Below, piece by piece: positions 33,936-46,006 of a stretch of DNA of 64,000 bases (within the stretch, counting starts at the first letter, position 1; each line of letters starts with the position of its first letter). The translations under genes and the position numbers were made by a program. The notes under the pieces are model-generated. The model saw only the letters and a program-made list of their open reading frames with translations, was not told the origin of the DNA and searched no databases. Origin of the DNA: Pinus tabuliformis (taxonomy: Eukaryota; Streptophyta; Pinopsida; Pinales; Pinaceae); the NCBI GenBank assembly GCA_031772625.1, contig CM062810.1, positions 871,243,650-871,307,649 on the forward strand. Direction: 5' to 3'.

Positions 33936-36900
33936 ATGGCGAGCAGTGGAAATATAGAGATCGGGAAATTTAATGGTGAGAGTTTTAAGTTATGGAAACT
34001 CAATATGGAGGATCTATTGGTCGATAAAGATCAGTGGATCGCAGTAGATCCAGGTACTAAACCAACAAGAGTGTTCGATGAAGAATGGAAGAAGTTGAAT
34101 CAGAAGGCAAAGAGAACAATATGATTGTGTGTCTCAGATTGAGTATTTCTGAATATATCAGGGGAAGCTATGGCTATGGCTTTGTGGGACAAGTTAGGGA
34201 CTTTGTACCAATCTATGTCTCTAGTGAATAAACTGTTCCTACGGAAAAAGATGTATAACCTAAGGATGAAAGATGGAGACTTGGTGACAGAGCATCTGAA
34301 TGCATTTAATACTGTGGTAAGTCAGTTATTATTTGTTGATATTAAAATTTCAGATGAAGATAAGTGCATCAGTTTGTTGTGTTCTCTACCAGATTCTTGG
34401 GATAGTTTGGTTATTGCAATTGGTAGCAATGCAATTTTCTTACAATTTGATGAGATAGTCTTATCCTTATTGACGGAGGAGATGAGATGAAAAAATATGG
34501 AGAGCCAGGTTGGTGATGTCTTGTTTGTATGAGGATGTTCCCAGAAAAGAAAAAGAAAAAAATAAGTCATTGAGTGGGAGATCTAAATCTAGAGGGAGAT
34601 ATAAATCTCAAGGAGAACCTGTAAAGGTGTGCTGGAAATGCCGAAAGGAAGAGCACTACAAAAGGGACTGTAAATCTAAAGCTCTTGAAAAAGGAAATGG
34701 ATCTGATGATGCTCCTTTTGCAGAGGCAAAAACCACTTCAAATGAAGGTGGGGATGTGTACTTAGGTTCTTCAAGTACACATGTAGATCATGAGGCATGG
34801 TTGATTAACTCAGGTGCATCCTTTCACTTCACTCCCCATAGAGAATGGTTCTGCAAGTATGAGAAATATGATGGTGGTGATGTCTTCTTGGGGGATGACA
34901 CGAAGGCTAGAATTGTTTGTCACGAAAAAGTCAAGTTGAAGTTGCAAGGTGGAAGGATTAGAACACTTCTGGGTGTTCTGAATATTCTTGCATTAGCTAG
35001 AAATCTGATTTCTATAAGCAAGCTGGATGATACAATTGTAAAAATAGTGTTTGAGAAAGATACCTGGAAGATGGTTTAGGGATCACTAGTATTGATGTGG
35101 GGAGTTCGGATTGGAGCTCTGTACAAGCTGTAAGGGAGCACTATTATTGATGCGTGCAACAATTTTATGGTTCCTAAAAGTGGAGTAGAAAATCTAGTGG
35201 TCTCTGGAGAAAGACGATTCTATGGCATCAAAGGCTTGGACATATTAGAGAGAAGGGCCTTCAAATACTTCATGGTAAAGGTATGGTAGAAGGTATGACT
35301 AATATCTCTCTTGATTTTGATTTCTGTGAAAATTGTGTATATGGGAAGCAAAATCGGGTGAGTTTCCCCTCTCATGGTAAGAGGGTGAAACAAATATTAG
35401 AGCTTGTGCACAGTGATGTGTTTGGACTTGTGAAGGCTCCATCACTGGGTAAGTCTGTGTATTATGTATCATTTATAGATGAATTCTCAAGGAATACATG
35501 GATACATTTCCTTAAGAATAAATCTGAAGTATTTGATAGGTTTAAATAATTTAAGACTCTAGTGGAAAGCCAAACAGAGAAGAAGATAAAGGTGCTGAGG
35601 ACCGATAATGGTGGAGTATTTTTCAAGAAGGAATTCAAAGAATTCTGTAAGAAGTGTGGTATAGCATGGCAGAAGACTACTCCATACACACCTGAGAAAA
35701 ATGGAGTTGCAAAAAGAATGAACAAGACATTGATGGAAAGGGAAAGAAGCATGCTCAGTGGTGCTAGGCTACGACAGGTATTCTGGGCAGAGGTAGTGGA
35801 GACTTCATGTTACTTGGTCAACAGATCACCTTCATCGGCATTGGAGGATAAGATTCCACAAGAGTCATGGACTAGTAAGAAACAATCTCTTTCACATTTG
35901 AGGGTATTTGGATGTGATGCATATGTACATGTTCCAAAGGAGAAAATAAAAAAGTTGGACAATAAATCTGAAAAGTGGATCTTTATTAGGTATAAGGATG
36001 GTTTAAAGGGTTATAAACTTTGGAACCTAGTAACAAATAAGGTGGTGTGTAGCCGAGATGTGGTGTTCAGAGAGATGAAAGATGTTATTAAACATGAATT
36101 CCAACCAACGGAACCTGAGAATATAGAGTTTGAGCTAATGGAGGAAGAATCAGACTCTACAGTAGAAGAGGAATCAGAAGATGAACATCCACAAACTCCG
36201 GTTGTGAGAATATCGGTTCGAGAAAGAAGGCAGTCAGAAAGGTATAGTCCATCTACTTTCTGTTCAAATTTCTCTTTATCTATTACTGATTATGATCCCA
36301 GAACTGTGAAGGAAGCAGTAGATTCAGAGGATGGAAAACTCTGGAAAGAGGCCATGGTTGATGAAATGGCATATTTGCACAAAAATGAGGCTTGGGATAT
36401 GGTGGAGTTGTTGGTTGGAAGGAAACCAATTGGCAGCAAATGATTGTTCAAGAATAAGACAAATGCAAAAGGAAAGGTGGACAAATACAAAGTTCGGTTG
36501 GTAGCAAAAGGTTATTCCCAGGTGACGGGAATTGATTTCAGTGATATTTTTTCTCCTATTTCCAACGTAGCTTCTATTAGATTACTTTTATCTATTGCTG
36601 CTACTTTTGATTTTGAGGTAGAACAAATGGATGTGAAGACAATATTTCTTCATGGGGATCTAGATGAAGAGATATACATGAAGCAACCTGAAGGCTTTGC
36701 GTTGAAGCATAAGAAATAACTGGTATGCAACTTAAAGAAGTCTTAAAATAGTCACCAAGGATGTGGTATTAGAAATTCAATACATTTATACAGGGACTTG
36801 GCTTCACCATAAGCAAAGAACATCACTATGTGTATTTTAAAGTAATTGGTGACTGTGTTATTTATCTAGTTTTGTCTGTAGATGATATGTTGTTGATTGG

Positions 36901-37861
36901 AAATGACAAAGAAATTATCAAGGATTTGAAGACCTAATTGTCCTCCAAATTTGACATGAAAGATATTGGTGCTGCAAACTTTATTTTGGGCATGAAAATT
37001 AAAAGAGATCATGCAAAGAGGAAGCTCTGGTTAAACCAGAGGAAGTATGTTGAGACAATACCGCAAAGGTTTAATATGCAGGATAGTAAACCAGTGAAGG
37101 TTCCTATTCCTATAGGTGCAAATTTATCTGGTGAAAAGTGTCCAAAGACACAAGAAGAGGAAGATGACAAGTCTCGTGTACCATATGCAAGTGTGGTCAG
37201 TAGCTTGATGTATTCGATGGTTTGTACTAGACCAGACATTACACATGAAGTGGGAGTATTGAGCAAGTTTATGTCAAAAATATGGAAGGAGCATTAGACA
37301 ATAGTGAAGCAGGTCCTCAAGTATTTGTGTGGCACTAGTGATTATGGTTTATGCTACCAAGGAAGACCAGGATTGGGCAGAGTTTTGGATATTTCTGACT
37401 TTGTTGATGTAGACTCAGCTAGAGATTTGGATCAGACAAGATCTACAAATGGGTATGCATTTAACCTATTTGGAGGTGCAGTTAGTTAGATGAGTAAGAA
37501 ATAATTTGTAGTGGCACTATCAACTACAGAGGCAGAATACATGGTAGGCACTCATGCAAGAAAGAAAGGAGTCTGGTTGTAGAGATTGTGATCAAGTATG
37601 GGGTTAGTACAGGGAGCTATAAGAATAGACTGTGATAGCCAAAGTGAAATTCTCTTGGCAAAGAACCCTACTTACCATTCAAAGTCAAAGCACATTCATG
37701 TTGAGTATCATTTTGTGAGGGATATGATAGAAGGCAGAAAGGTGTTGCTGGTAAAGGTGGACACTTTGAAGAATACTGCAGATGCATTGACAAAATCTGT
37801 GAGCTCTAAGAAGTTCTCTTGGTGTAGAGAAACAATGGGCATTGTATGGCTGGATAAATGA
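33936..37861 (+). pseudogene. Element C copia gag-pol polyprotein, degenerate
   Basis: The start is the ATG at 33,936 (MASSGNIEIGKFNGE). Gag runs to about 34,500. One zinc knuckle at about 34,630 reads CWKCRKEEHYKRDC and has lost its usual Gly. The protease site at about 34,798 reads WLINSGAS, with Asn for the catalytic Asp. Integrase (35,283-36,050) keeps HSDV, RTDNGG and PEKNG with its catalytic D, D and E. RT starts near 36,444 (VARLVAKGYSQ-like, YSQVTGIDFSDIF) and has SVDDM for the usual YVDDM near 36,880. RNase H ends with SKHIHVEYHFVRD and ADALTKSVS before the stop at 37,859-37,861. At least five stops and three frame changes interrupt it. Confidence 0.93.
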
Positions 37862-37900
37862 CTAAGCTCTCATGTGGCCCCCTGTGGAAAGAAAACCACA

Positions 37901-37910
37901 AGTGGGAGAA
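37901..37910 (+). other. Element C polypurine tract
   Basis: agtgggagaa directly before the 3' LTR. Confidence 0.9.
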
Positions 37911-38351
37911 TGTTGGGTTGTGCTATATTCTTTCCACGGCTAGCCACCCTAGTTAACCGGGGGTTGCACTAATTGTGTAGCGGAGGGGTCACAGGGGGTT
38001 TGAGGGGGGCGGTTAGTCCCCGTCTACGAGGCCTGGGGTAGTGCCTCGAGGAAATTTTGTTTGGACACTATATTAGGTGGGAGGGCCTACCTATGGTTTG
38101 TGCATGGTTTTCAGACATGGTTTTGGGTGTAATGGTTTTCAGTGCATGGTATTGGATGCTTTAGCATGTACATATATGTATTCTAACATGGAAAGGAACA
38201 TAATGAGAAATTAATTTTGGTAGTTCGAGTTTTGGGATCCAGGGTAAAATATCTATGTATATTTGTTTTATGTCTTATGCTCTCACTATTGTTTATTTTC
38301 TATTTTTAGAATTCGAATGCAGTTAATATATGTACATGGTTAAAACCTACA
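37911..38351 (+). repeat. Element C 3' LTR
   Basis: Starts TGTTGGGTTG and ends CCTACA. It is about 20 bp shorter than the 5' LTR, mostly because of indels around 37,960-38,050. Confidence 0.9.
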
Positions 38352-38356
38352 ATCAA

Positions 38357-39421
38357 GTGAAAATGAAATGGGGTAATTTTTGTTATTCACTATAATTTTT
38401 TTGTATCTAATGCAAGGGTGATAAACGTGATTGAAGCTTGTTAGAGTGCTCTAAAAAATAGCATAAATTTATTGTTATTTACCACATGGGACTTCTAGAA
38501 ATCGAGCTTTTGGAATAAGTAAGCTAATCTAAGTAGCTCAATGACTAATATGACCTTTCAAATTTGTTAGAAGGATTAAATGATGCTTCTGATCTTGCAA
38601 AATAACTTACTTCAACCATTTAACGCAATCCTACAACAAGAAATCATGAATACTAAATGCAGAAATAAAATAAAATAAACAAGAGGAAGAGATGCATGTG
38701 AATAAGAAGTGAAAATAATAAAAGTACAAAAGGGATTTGAGGCTCTTGGGATGTCCAAGACCATGGAAACTCAGAGTCCTATGAAGGAGACCAAGATTTA
38801 GAAGTTGAACATGTCACCAATGTTCATTCTTTCCATCAATACAATTACAACCCTGCAAAAAATGTAAGTGGGGCTACAAAAATACGAGTTCTCTCCACAA
38901 GAAAACTAATAAAAATCATTCCCTAGAGGAAAATTTGAGTTGGTACTTATAAAAAATGATTAGGTAGCATTCCCCATGAAATGAAGAATCTTTCCCCACC
39001 AAAATCCCTTAATTAGTGGATTTGGTTCACAATACTACAAATCGGCATGAAATCATAGGGAACACATCCATAGATTTTCTCAATCATTGGAGCTCGAGAA
39101 TCTATGCAATTATTTCATAATATATTCTTGATTTAATAGTTATTATTGATCCTCCTATAGTAGGGAGCAAGTCCCTAAATTATCTCCTCGTCCAAATCTT
39201 CATCATCTGCCCAATATTCTCACAATATTCCACAAAAATAAATAATATTAGGCACAAATATGAAATTATCCATAAACCTTCCTAGTAAACATATTAAAGT
39301 TTAAAATAAATTATGGAGTGCAAAAAGGGAGGTTTAGTGTGTTGAAGTATGGTCAGATGGACCTTAATTTATGTCTAATTTAGAGGCATGGGACTTAATT
39401 TATGTCTAATTTAGAGGCTCA
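38357..39421 (-). repeat. Element B left (3') LTR, second segment
   Basis: Continues from 33,352 after removal of C and aligns with the right LTR up to its end (tctaatttagaggctca against tctaatttagaagcccgtca). Includes an internal 'ttaatttatgtctaatttagaggc' doublet at about 39,364-39,419 that the right copy also has. Confidence 0.88.
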
Positions 39422-42343
39422 TATTACTACCCTATTGAAAGTGTTCCTTATCCTCTGAGAAACTTAGTGACCTTATTGTGCCTCATTCGTGGCCCTGGTG
39501 GCCTCTCTCTTGTGCATTCCTAAGTCCTTTCTCTTAATAATCTTGGTTGTAAATTCTACAAGGACAAGCACAAAAATGTAGTTGTTCTTTTCATGATTGT
39601 TTAACAATATTTCAAGAAAAAAAACATAGCTTTCATCTTTGTAAGTGAAATCTATTGTTTTGTAGATCCATTTCATTCATATCCTCTCCCTTGAAACCTT
39701 AATTCCATCTTCACTCATGTTTCCAAAACTGTTTGTGCATAGAAAAACTCACAGTGTTTCTTGAGACCATTAGCATGCCTTCTTCCCTTTATTCAAGATG
39801 GGTTATTGAATCTTTTTCAATTTTTCAAGGCCTTCCACATCCTTTTCCAACGTTCTTCTACCCTTTTCCACCATTTGGACACTTCTGAAACCTTCAAAAC
39901 ATTTTTAGATGAGAACTAGGACATCCTGTAGTAATTCCTGTAGTAACTATAGGAAACCCTATAGCAGGTTGTAGAAACTATAGGAAACATTGTGGCAACC
40001 TATTTAAACATGTTTTGAGTAGAAATAATAGCCTGAGCTTAGGGTAGGCCCTCATATTGACTTCCATTCCATTCTCCCCTTTCTATAACATCTTTTAGGC
40101 ATTGGAGAAAAGCTAGAAAGAGATTAGAGACCTCTTGGAAAGCCTCATTTCATCACTGTAGTTTGAGTTCTATTGTGATGGTGAATGCCTTCTTGCATTT
40201 TTTGGCCTTCTTCTTCTCTTTTGTGGCCTAGATGATTTCCTAATAGCCTTAGGGTTATTTGTTTTTATTAAGTCTCTCTTAGGCACTGCCATTTTGCATT
40301 TTAGCACAATTTGTTCCTTTCTTCCTTCTTGTAGCAACATTCTGCCTTCCTGTAGTAGTCATTCCTTCTCTTTCAAGGTCTTCTAAATATATGGGAGTGA
40401 CCAAAAATCATGTAGACTAGTTGGAGGATGATGCTAGGGCTAGAGGGAGTAGTGGAGGTTTGACAAAATGGAGAGGATGTTCTTTGTATGTATTTTCAAG
40501 AAATTTGCAGGGTGAGATAGAGCGTAGGGTTTGTTCTTGAAAAATATCAATTTTTCTCTTATGAAATGGGATGAATGAATGGTGGATAGATAGTGGATAT
40601 GAAGTGGATGCAGGGCTTGGAGTGTTGTGATGACTTGGCCTTTGTAGAAATGTCTTGTTTTAACTATTTTCCCCATTCATCGTAATAATCACCCTTCCTA
40701 ATTTGGCATTTCCACATTGAATGAGTGAAGGAGTGAGTTGCAATTAACTAGTTGAAGGTGGTTGAGATTCCTAGCCCATCATTAACTTATAAAACCTCAT
40801 CTCTCATGAATTGACAACAAATTTATAACTATAATATGCTCAAAATAATAGGTCAAGAATATTGCATACCTATACCTACCTAATGGTTGTTGGAGAGGCA
40901 TGTATGTTTCTACTAAGTTGATGATCGATCCATGGTCCTCTGGAGGTGATAATTTCCTTTGTTTTCTTCCGCACAGGTCTTCATAGCTCAGTCATTCTAA
41001 ACCTCTTTCTTCCAGTTACCATGTGCAAGCTATCTTAGTCAAATCCCATCTTCTGAGTGTTTGCCTTGGCCATGGGTCATGTTCACCTTCCCTATACCTT
41101 ATTCCACCATTAGACACCTTTCCCACACTTTATTTCACCTTCCGTACCTTCCTATAGCTTTTAGCCTATTTCTTGTAGTAAGCTAGGACATCTTGTAGCA
41201 CTACAGAAAACCCTCTAGCAGCTTGGTTAAACCCATATCTCCCAAATGGTATACTGGATTGACCTAAAATTTTTTGACCATGTTTCCATTATCCTTATGC
41301 ACCTCCCCATAAAAAAAATTGGCCAATGGATGCACGAATCTCGAGAAATAATAAAAATCACTAAAGTTGATGGAGGTCGATTGATTGGAAATCATGCACT
41401 ATAATTTGTTGAAATTAATTGGGCATGCTACCATAATATGTATGAATCTCCCCATGAAACAATTTTGTAAATGGATGCACTAATATTGATAAAATTCAAA
41501 GGGGGTTGTAGGTGTTGAAGGTCGATTTCTCGAAAATTGTGCACTGGAATTTTCTAAAATTTCTTGGGCATGTTACTATCATTGATATGAATCTCCCCCT
41601 GAAACATATTGGAAAATGGATGTACGGTTTTCAAAATATGACAAAAATAGTTTTCTTTTCTATGTACTTCTATTTCATGTAGTAATATTTCTATTTCGTG
41701 TAGTATTTCAGGACAACAAGGAAAATGAGTGGCAAAAGCTTGTGAATGATGGGTGGATGGTGGAAGTATATGAAGGTGATGGATTGGCATGGTCTGGATC
41801 CTTCTGGAGCATCTGGTAAGAGGACGAGAAAGCCCAAGTTTGACTTCCTTTGACTAGGCTTTTGATCAACTTTTCTTTTGGTGGCTAACTTGCTTTTCTT
41901 GCTTGCAGAGGTTGTATAACACCTGTATTCACGAAAGAGAGATACATGGAGCAAATATTTTTATTTCTTTTTCCCATTTTTTTCATCTAGGCCTACTATC
42001 CACCTCAATGAGGTTTTCAACTAGTGCCTAAGCGCCTCAAAGGAGGTTTTCACCTGAGATTTTTTTTTCCTCTTATTTTTCATTTTTATTTTATTTGTTT
42101 TCTACCCTACTCTACTTGGAAAAAATATCTCTTTCAAGCATAAGAATACTTCCAACGGATCCATGTGCACATCAATATGATAGAAAAACTGATATGTAGG
42201 CTTCAAATGCATGCTTTGACATGTACCTGAATTTGAGAGACCAAATTCTTTGACTTTGATGATATCAAGCATGGTTGAAGAAGAGAGTGTTGATGAAAGT
42301 TAATAACTGTCTAGAAACATATTTCAATATAGTTGTGATGCCC
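39422..42343 (-). other. Element B interior without coding capacity
   Basis: About 2.9 kb between the end of gag and the 3' LTR, where a full element would have pol. I found no pol motif on either strand. Short frames (40,440-40,676, 41,554-41,790) match nothing. Confidence 0.7.
41230..41640. repeat. Diverged tandem repeat in element B, unit about 145 bp
   Basis: Three rough copies share 'cctcccc' or 'tctcccc', then 'aaa..aattgg.aaatggatg', near 41,303, 41,447 and 41,593, with 'gcactataattt' and 'tgggcatg..ac' between. Confidence 0.65.
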
Positions 42344-43740
42344 CTAGTTTTCTTCCTTATCTGGATCATTCTTCATGTCTTCTTCTATCATGACCTTCAA
42401 ATGTTCCTCTTTTTGCTGATTTTTCTCTTGACTACATGGAGGATTTGATGGTAACCATGAGGGAACATTCTCAATCTGTAATTTTGATGTATGCTCTTCG
42501 TCAAGTGTAGCCCATGATTCTTTGGTCTTCTTTTTTGAATCTTCTTTTTTTGCATGTTTTCCTTCAATGGAATCAAGAGAGTCTAGTTTTTGTAATACTC
42601 TTCCTAATCTAAGATGAATACCATTTAGATTAACAAGAGATGTTTGGAAGTGTTGTACTTTAGCGTTGTAAGTGGGCTGAGCTACTTCATTATGTGGGTT
42701 TGGAAATGGTGGTACATGTAGTTGAGTGGTAGTGGATATTTGAGATGGATGTAGTTGGGGTTGTGGTTGTGGTAGAGGTGGATGGTAGGGATAACTTGGA
42801 GTTGAGTATGGATAATATTTAGGAAACTATTGAGGATATTGTGGATGGCTCCCATAATTTCCTTGCAAACCTTGTTGCCAAGATTGGTTTTGGGGTTGAG
42901 ATGGCCAAGGTCCTTGAGATGGATTTGCATAAGCTTGGAATTGTGAACTAGACTCTTGCCTCATATTAGGTTGAATAGGTTTCCATGGTCCTCTTGAAGC
43001 TACATAACATCGCTGCATTGACAACTGACTTGCTACATTGTCCTCTTGGTAAACTTCCTTCAACCTTGGTAATGAGGGGAAATATTTAACATCATGTGAT
43101 TATGCATGGACAACACAAATATCAACATCTTATTTGTTCTCATTTGTATACTTAACATTTCTACTTGTTCACTTAGATTGCTAAGAATTTTTGTTTTAAA
43201 TTTATCAAGAAAGTTTCCAAGTTTACCTTGACTTACCGATCTTGTTATTGATTGACTTACCCTTGCCCTTCATCTTGATATGTGTTTGCATGTTTCATAA
43301 ATTTCTTCAAAAGATAATTGGTATACATTACCTCTACTCATGAGATCAAGGAGATCAATCCTTTCAACCCTAATTGTTCTAAGTAAGAGGGTTATTAGTG
43401 TGTCGAATCCCAAATGATTTGGTTCTTCCCTCTTAACATTATACACAAACCTATCTATTAGGTCATCAAAGCTCTCATCTTCTTTTTTATTCATTCTAAA
43501 GGTTTCTTCTTTAAGATCATGATCTTTATATTTTTCTAGAAATATATTTTGCATCTCACTCCATTATCTTATTGAATTAGTCCCTAAAATTGTGAACCAT
43601 TTAAGAGATCTATTCTTCAATGTTTCCAGAAACAATCTCAACTTTTTAGTGTTTAATAAGTAACCATAAGATCTAGAAAGGATTCAAATTTAAAGAGAAA
43701 GGTTACGAGATACTCTCACCTTATACCATGAAATTTTGGA
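42344..43740 (-). pseudogene. Element B gag (Retrotrans_gag type), lightly damaged
   Basis: The capsid domain reads LRLFLETLKNRSLKWFTILG with two small breaks near 43,600, then MQNIFLEKYKDHDLKEETFRMNKKEDESFDDLIDRFVYNVKR (43,270-43,554) and QLSFEEIYETCKHISR. A shift near 43,070-43,270 leads into LKEVYQEDNVASQLS and a long Pro/Gln/Asn/Tyr-rich part. After one stop (near 42,827) the same frame stays open to the stop at 42,344-42,346, giving a charged, Lys/Glu-rich C-terminus of about 115 residues. I see no CCHC zinc knuckle. The frame at 42,682-42,930 is a shadow. The low damage next to a complete absence of pol suggests that gag was under selection after pol was lost, but that is inference. Confidence 0.8.
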
Positions 43741-44094
43741 AGAAAAGATAAAGGGATTTTCTCCATGTGCACACTACCATCAGTGTATTGAATGGGAAAT
43801 CTTAGAGGATATTCCTCATTTTCATCATCTTCATCCATTTCTCCTACCCTCTCTATCACCTCTTCTTCTCCTACCTGCAAAAATGAATGGTGATGTGGCT
43901 CTTATTGCACCACGTGATCAAACAGGGGGGTGGGTTTGTATTGGAGAATTTTTTTATTTTTATGATTGAATGAAATCACTAATGCAATGCACTTTTGTTT
44001 TTTGAAATGAAATATGCCTAATTCAAATCTTTTCTTTTTCAAAAAGTAAAAATAAATTAATCAACTAGGGAAGAAAATAATGCATACTTTGACA

Positions 44095-44114
44095 CCTCCC
44101 TGACAACAGTGCCA
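44095..44114 (-). other. Element B primer-binding site
   Basis: Minus strand tggcactgttgtcagggagg, five bases inside the right LTR. It resembles the tggcgccgttgccgggga site of several plant Ty3/gypsy elements, which pairs with an Asp-type tRNA; the tRNA call is from memory. Confidence 0.75.
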
Positions 44115-44119
44115 AAAAG

Positions 44120-46001
44120 TGATGAGCATTGGTATTGCAATAAGAATGTTGCAACTCCCAAGGCTACCAAATTTAATTATCAACACGGGGTCTGTACAAA
44201 CTTAATAGGTATTAGCACTATATGTGCAACACTTAATTTTTCCTTACTTTGATTTCATGATATAATGGAGTGCATGTAATGAAATCAAATCCTAAACTAA
44301 TTGTAGAAAATGAAATGCTCGAAATGGAAACCTTAACCTATTGCAAGAAAGGATATACAAGTCAAGAAACCTATTCTAATTTTATAAAGTAAATATCATG
44401 AAATAAATGTCATCCATTACATTTCAAAGAGTTTATATCCATTAGCATAGTTCATTGGATGTGGAAATCAAGAAAATCATCAGTATATTATCCAATCCAT
44501 AAATCTGTCCATTAGCCCAAATTGTTGAAATGTTTTGCATGGGTAAAGAGGCAAGTCATAAGTGTTATTTAGTATTTCCTAATAATCATTCAAAGCCTAG
44601 GGGTCTTTATTCAACCCTAATGGATCATAACCAATATTCTTAAGTGAATCCAGGCAAGTATATACATGCTTGAAGAGTACTACAGGAAACAACAGATTTA
44701 CTACATGAAACTATAATTCACCGAATGACCAAGAAAATAAAATACAAATTGGTTGGGACAAATTTTTTTATTGACTAGGATATCTTAAGTATCCATTCCA
44801 AGTGGAATCACTCAAAATTACCTCTATTAACCCATGCTAAAAAAATAGCAGAAACATTACTAGTCTAAAATCTAGAAATTCGAGAACTAGTCAGCTAGTA
44901 AATCTATGAAATGCATAACCTAGAATAAAGTGAAAATGAAATAGGGTGATTTTTTTTATTAACTAGAACTTTTTTGTGATCTAATCCAAGTGGAATCAAC
45001 TCGATTTAATCTCGTTAGCATTCTCTAAAAAATAGCATAAATTTACTGTTATTTGCCATAAGGGACTTCCAGAAATCTAGATTTGGGAATAAGCAAGGCA
45101 ATCCAAGTAGCTTAATAATTACTATGGCCTTACAAATTTGTTATAATAATGAAACTATTATTGTGGTCCTGTAAAATAATTTATTCCAACCATTTAACCC
45201 AATCCTACAACAAGAAATCATTAATGCTAAATACAAAAATAGAAAAAAATAGGAACAAGAGATGCATGTGAATAAGAAGTGAAAAGAAAAGAAGTAAATG
45301 TTACAAAAGGGCTCTAAGGCTCCTAGGATGGCCAATCCCGAGGAAATTCAGATTCCTAAGAAGGATACCAATATTTAGAAGTTGAACATGTCACGAATCT
45401 TCTTTATTTCCATCAATACAATTACATCCCTGTAGAAAATGAAAGTGGAGCTGCAAAAATATGAGTTCGCTCCACAATAAGACTAATAAAAATCAACCCC
45501 TAAATGTAAATTCGACTTGGTACTTATATAAAATGATTAGGAGTCATTCATCATGAAAGGAGGAAGATTTCCCCACCAAAATAGCTTAATTAGTGGATCT
45601 GGTTCCTTATACTAGGAATATGCATTAAATGACACGGAACACATTCCTATATTTTCTCAATCATTGGAGCTCGAGAATCTGTGCAATTACTTAAGAATAT
45701 CTTCTTTATTTGTTATTTAATATTGATCCTCTTGTAGTAGGGAGCAAGTCCCTAAATTATCTCCTTCTCTGAATCTTCATCATCTGCCCAATATTCTCAC
45801 AATATTCCACAAAAATAAATAATATTAGGCACAAACATGCAATTATCCATAAACCTTCCTAATGAACATATTAAAGTTAAAAGTACATTATATAATGCAA
45901 AAAGAGAGGTTTATTTTGCTAAAGGATGGTCAGATGGGTCTTAATTTATATCTAACTTAGAGGCATGGGCCTTAATTTATGTCTAATTTAGAAGCCCGTC
46001 A
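44120..46001 (-). repeat. Element B right (5') LTR
   Basis: 1882 bp, TGATGAGC to CCCGTCA, followed by GAAGG. It aligns with the two left LTR segments over nearly the whole length. Confidence 0.92.
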
Positions 46002-46006
46002 GAAGG

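Larger units (their letters stand above)
33353..38351 (+). mobile_element. Element C: Ty1/copia retrotransposon, 5.0 kb, complete but decayed
   Basis: LTRs of 461 bp (33,353-33,813) and 441 bp (37,911-38,351) both start TGTTGGGTTGTG and end CCTACA or ACTACA. A 5-bp duplication, ATCAA, flanks the element. A primer site for initiator Met tRNA (tggtatcagagc) lies at 33,816-33,827 and a purine tract (agtgggagaa) at 37,901-37,910. The gag-pol order protease, integrase, RT, RNase H is that of copia. The two LTRs differ by many substitutions and indels, so the insertion is old. Confidence 0.95.
32545..46001 (-). mobile_element. Element B: gag-only LTR retrotransposon (LARD/TR-GAG-like) with element C inside
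   Basis: The LTRs match at 32,545-33,352 plus 38,357-39,421 (left, split by C) and 44,120-46,001 (right, 1882 bp). The flanks carry a 5-bp duplication, GAAGG, at 32,540-32,544 and 46,002-46,006. It reads on the minus strand: the primer site lies inside the right LTR and gag follows at 43.7-42.3 kb. No protease, RT, RNase H or integrase motif was found in the remaining 2.9 kb of its interior, so it would depend on another element for enzymes. Confidence 0.85.

Noticed and set aside
42682..42930. 82-codon His/Asn/Tyr-rich minus-strand frame
   Set aside because: It is a shadow of the gag frame of element B, whose true reading continues in the next register to 42,344.
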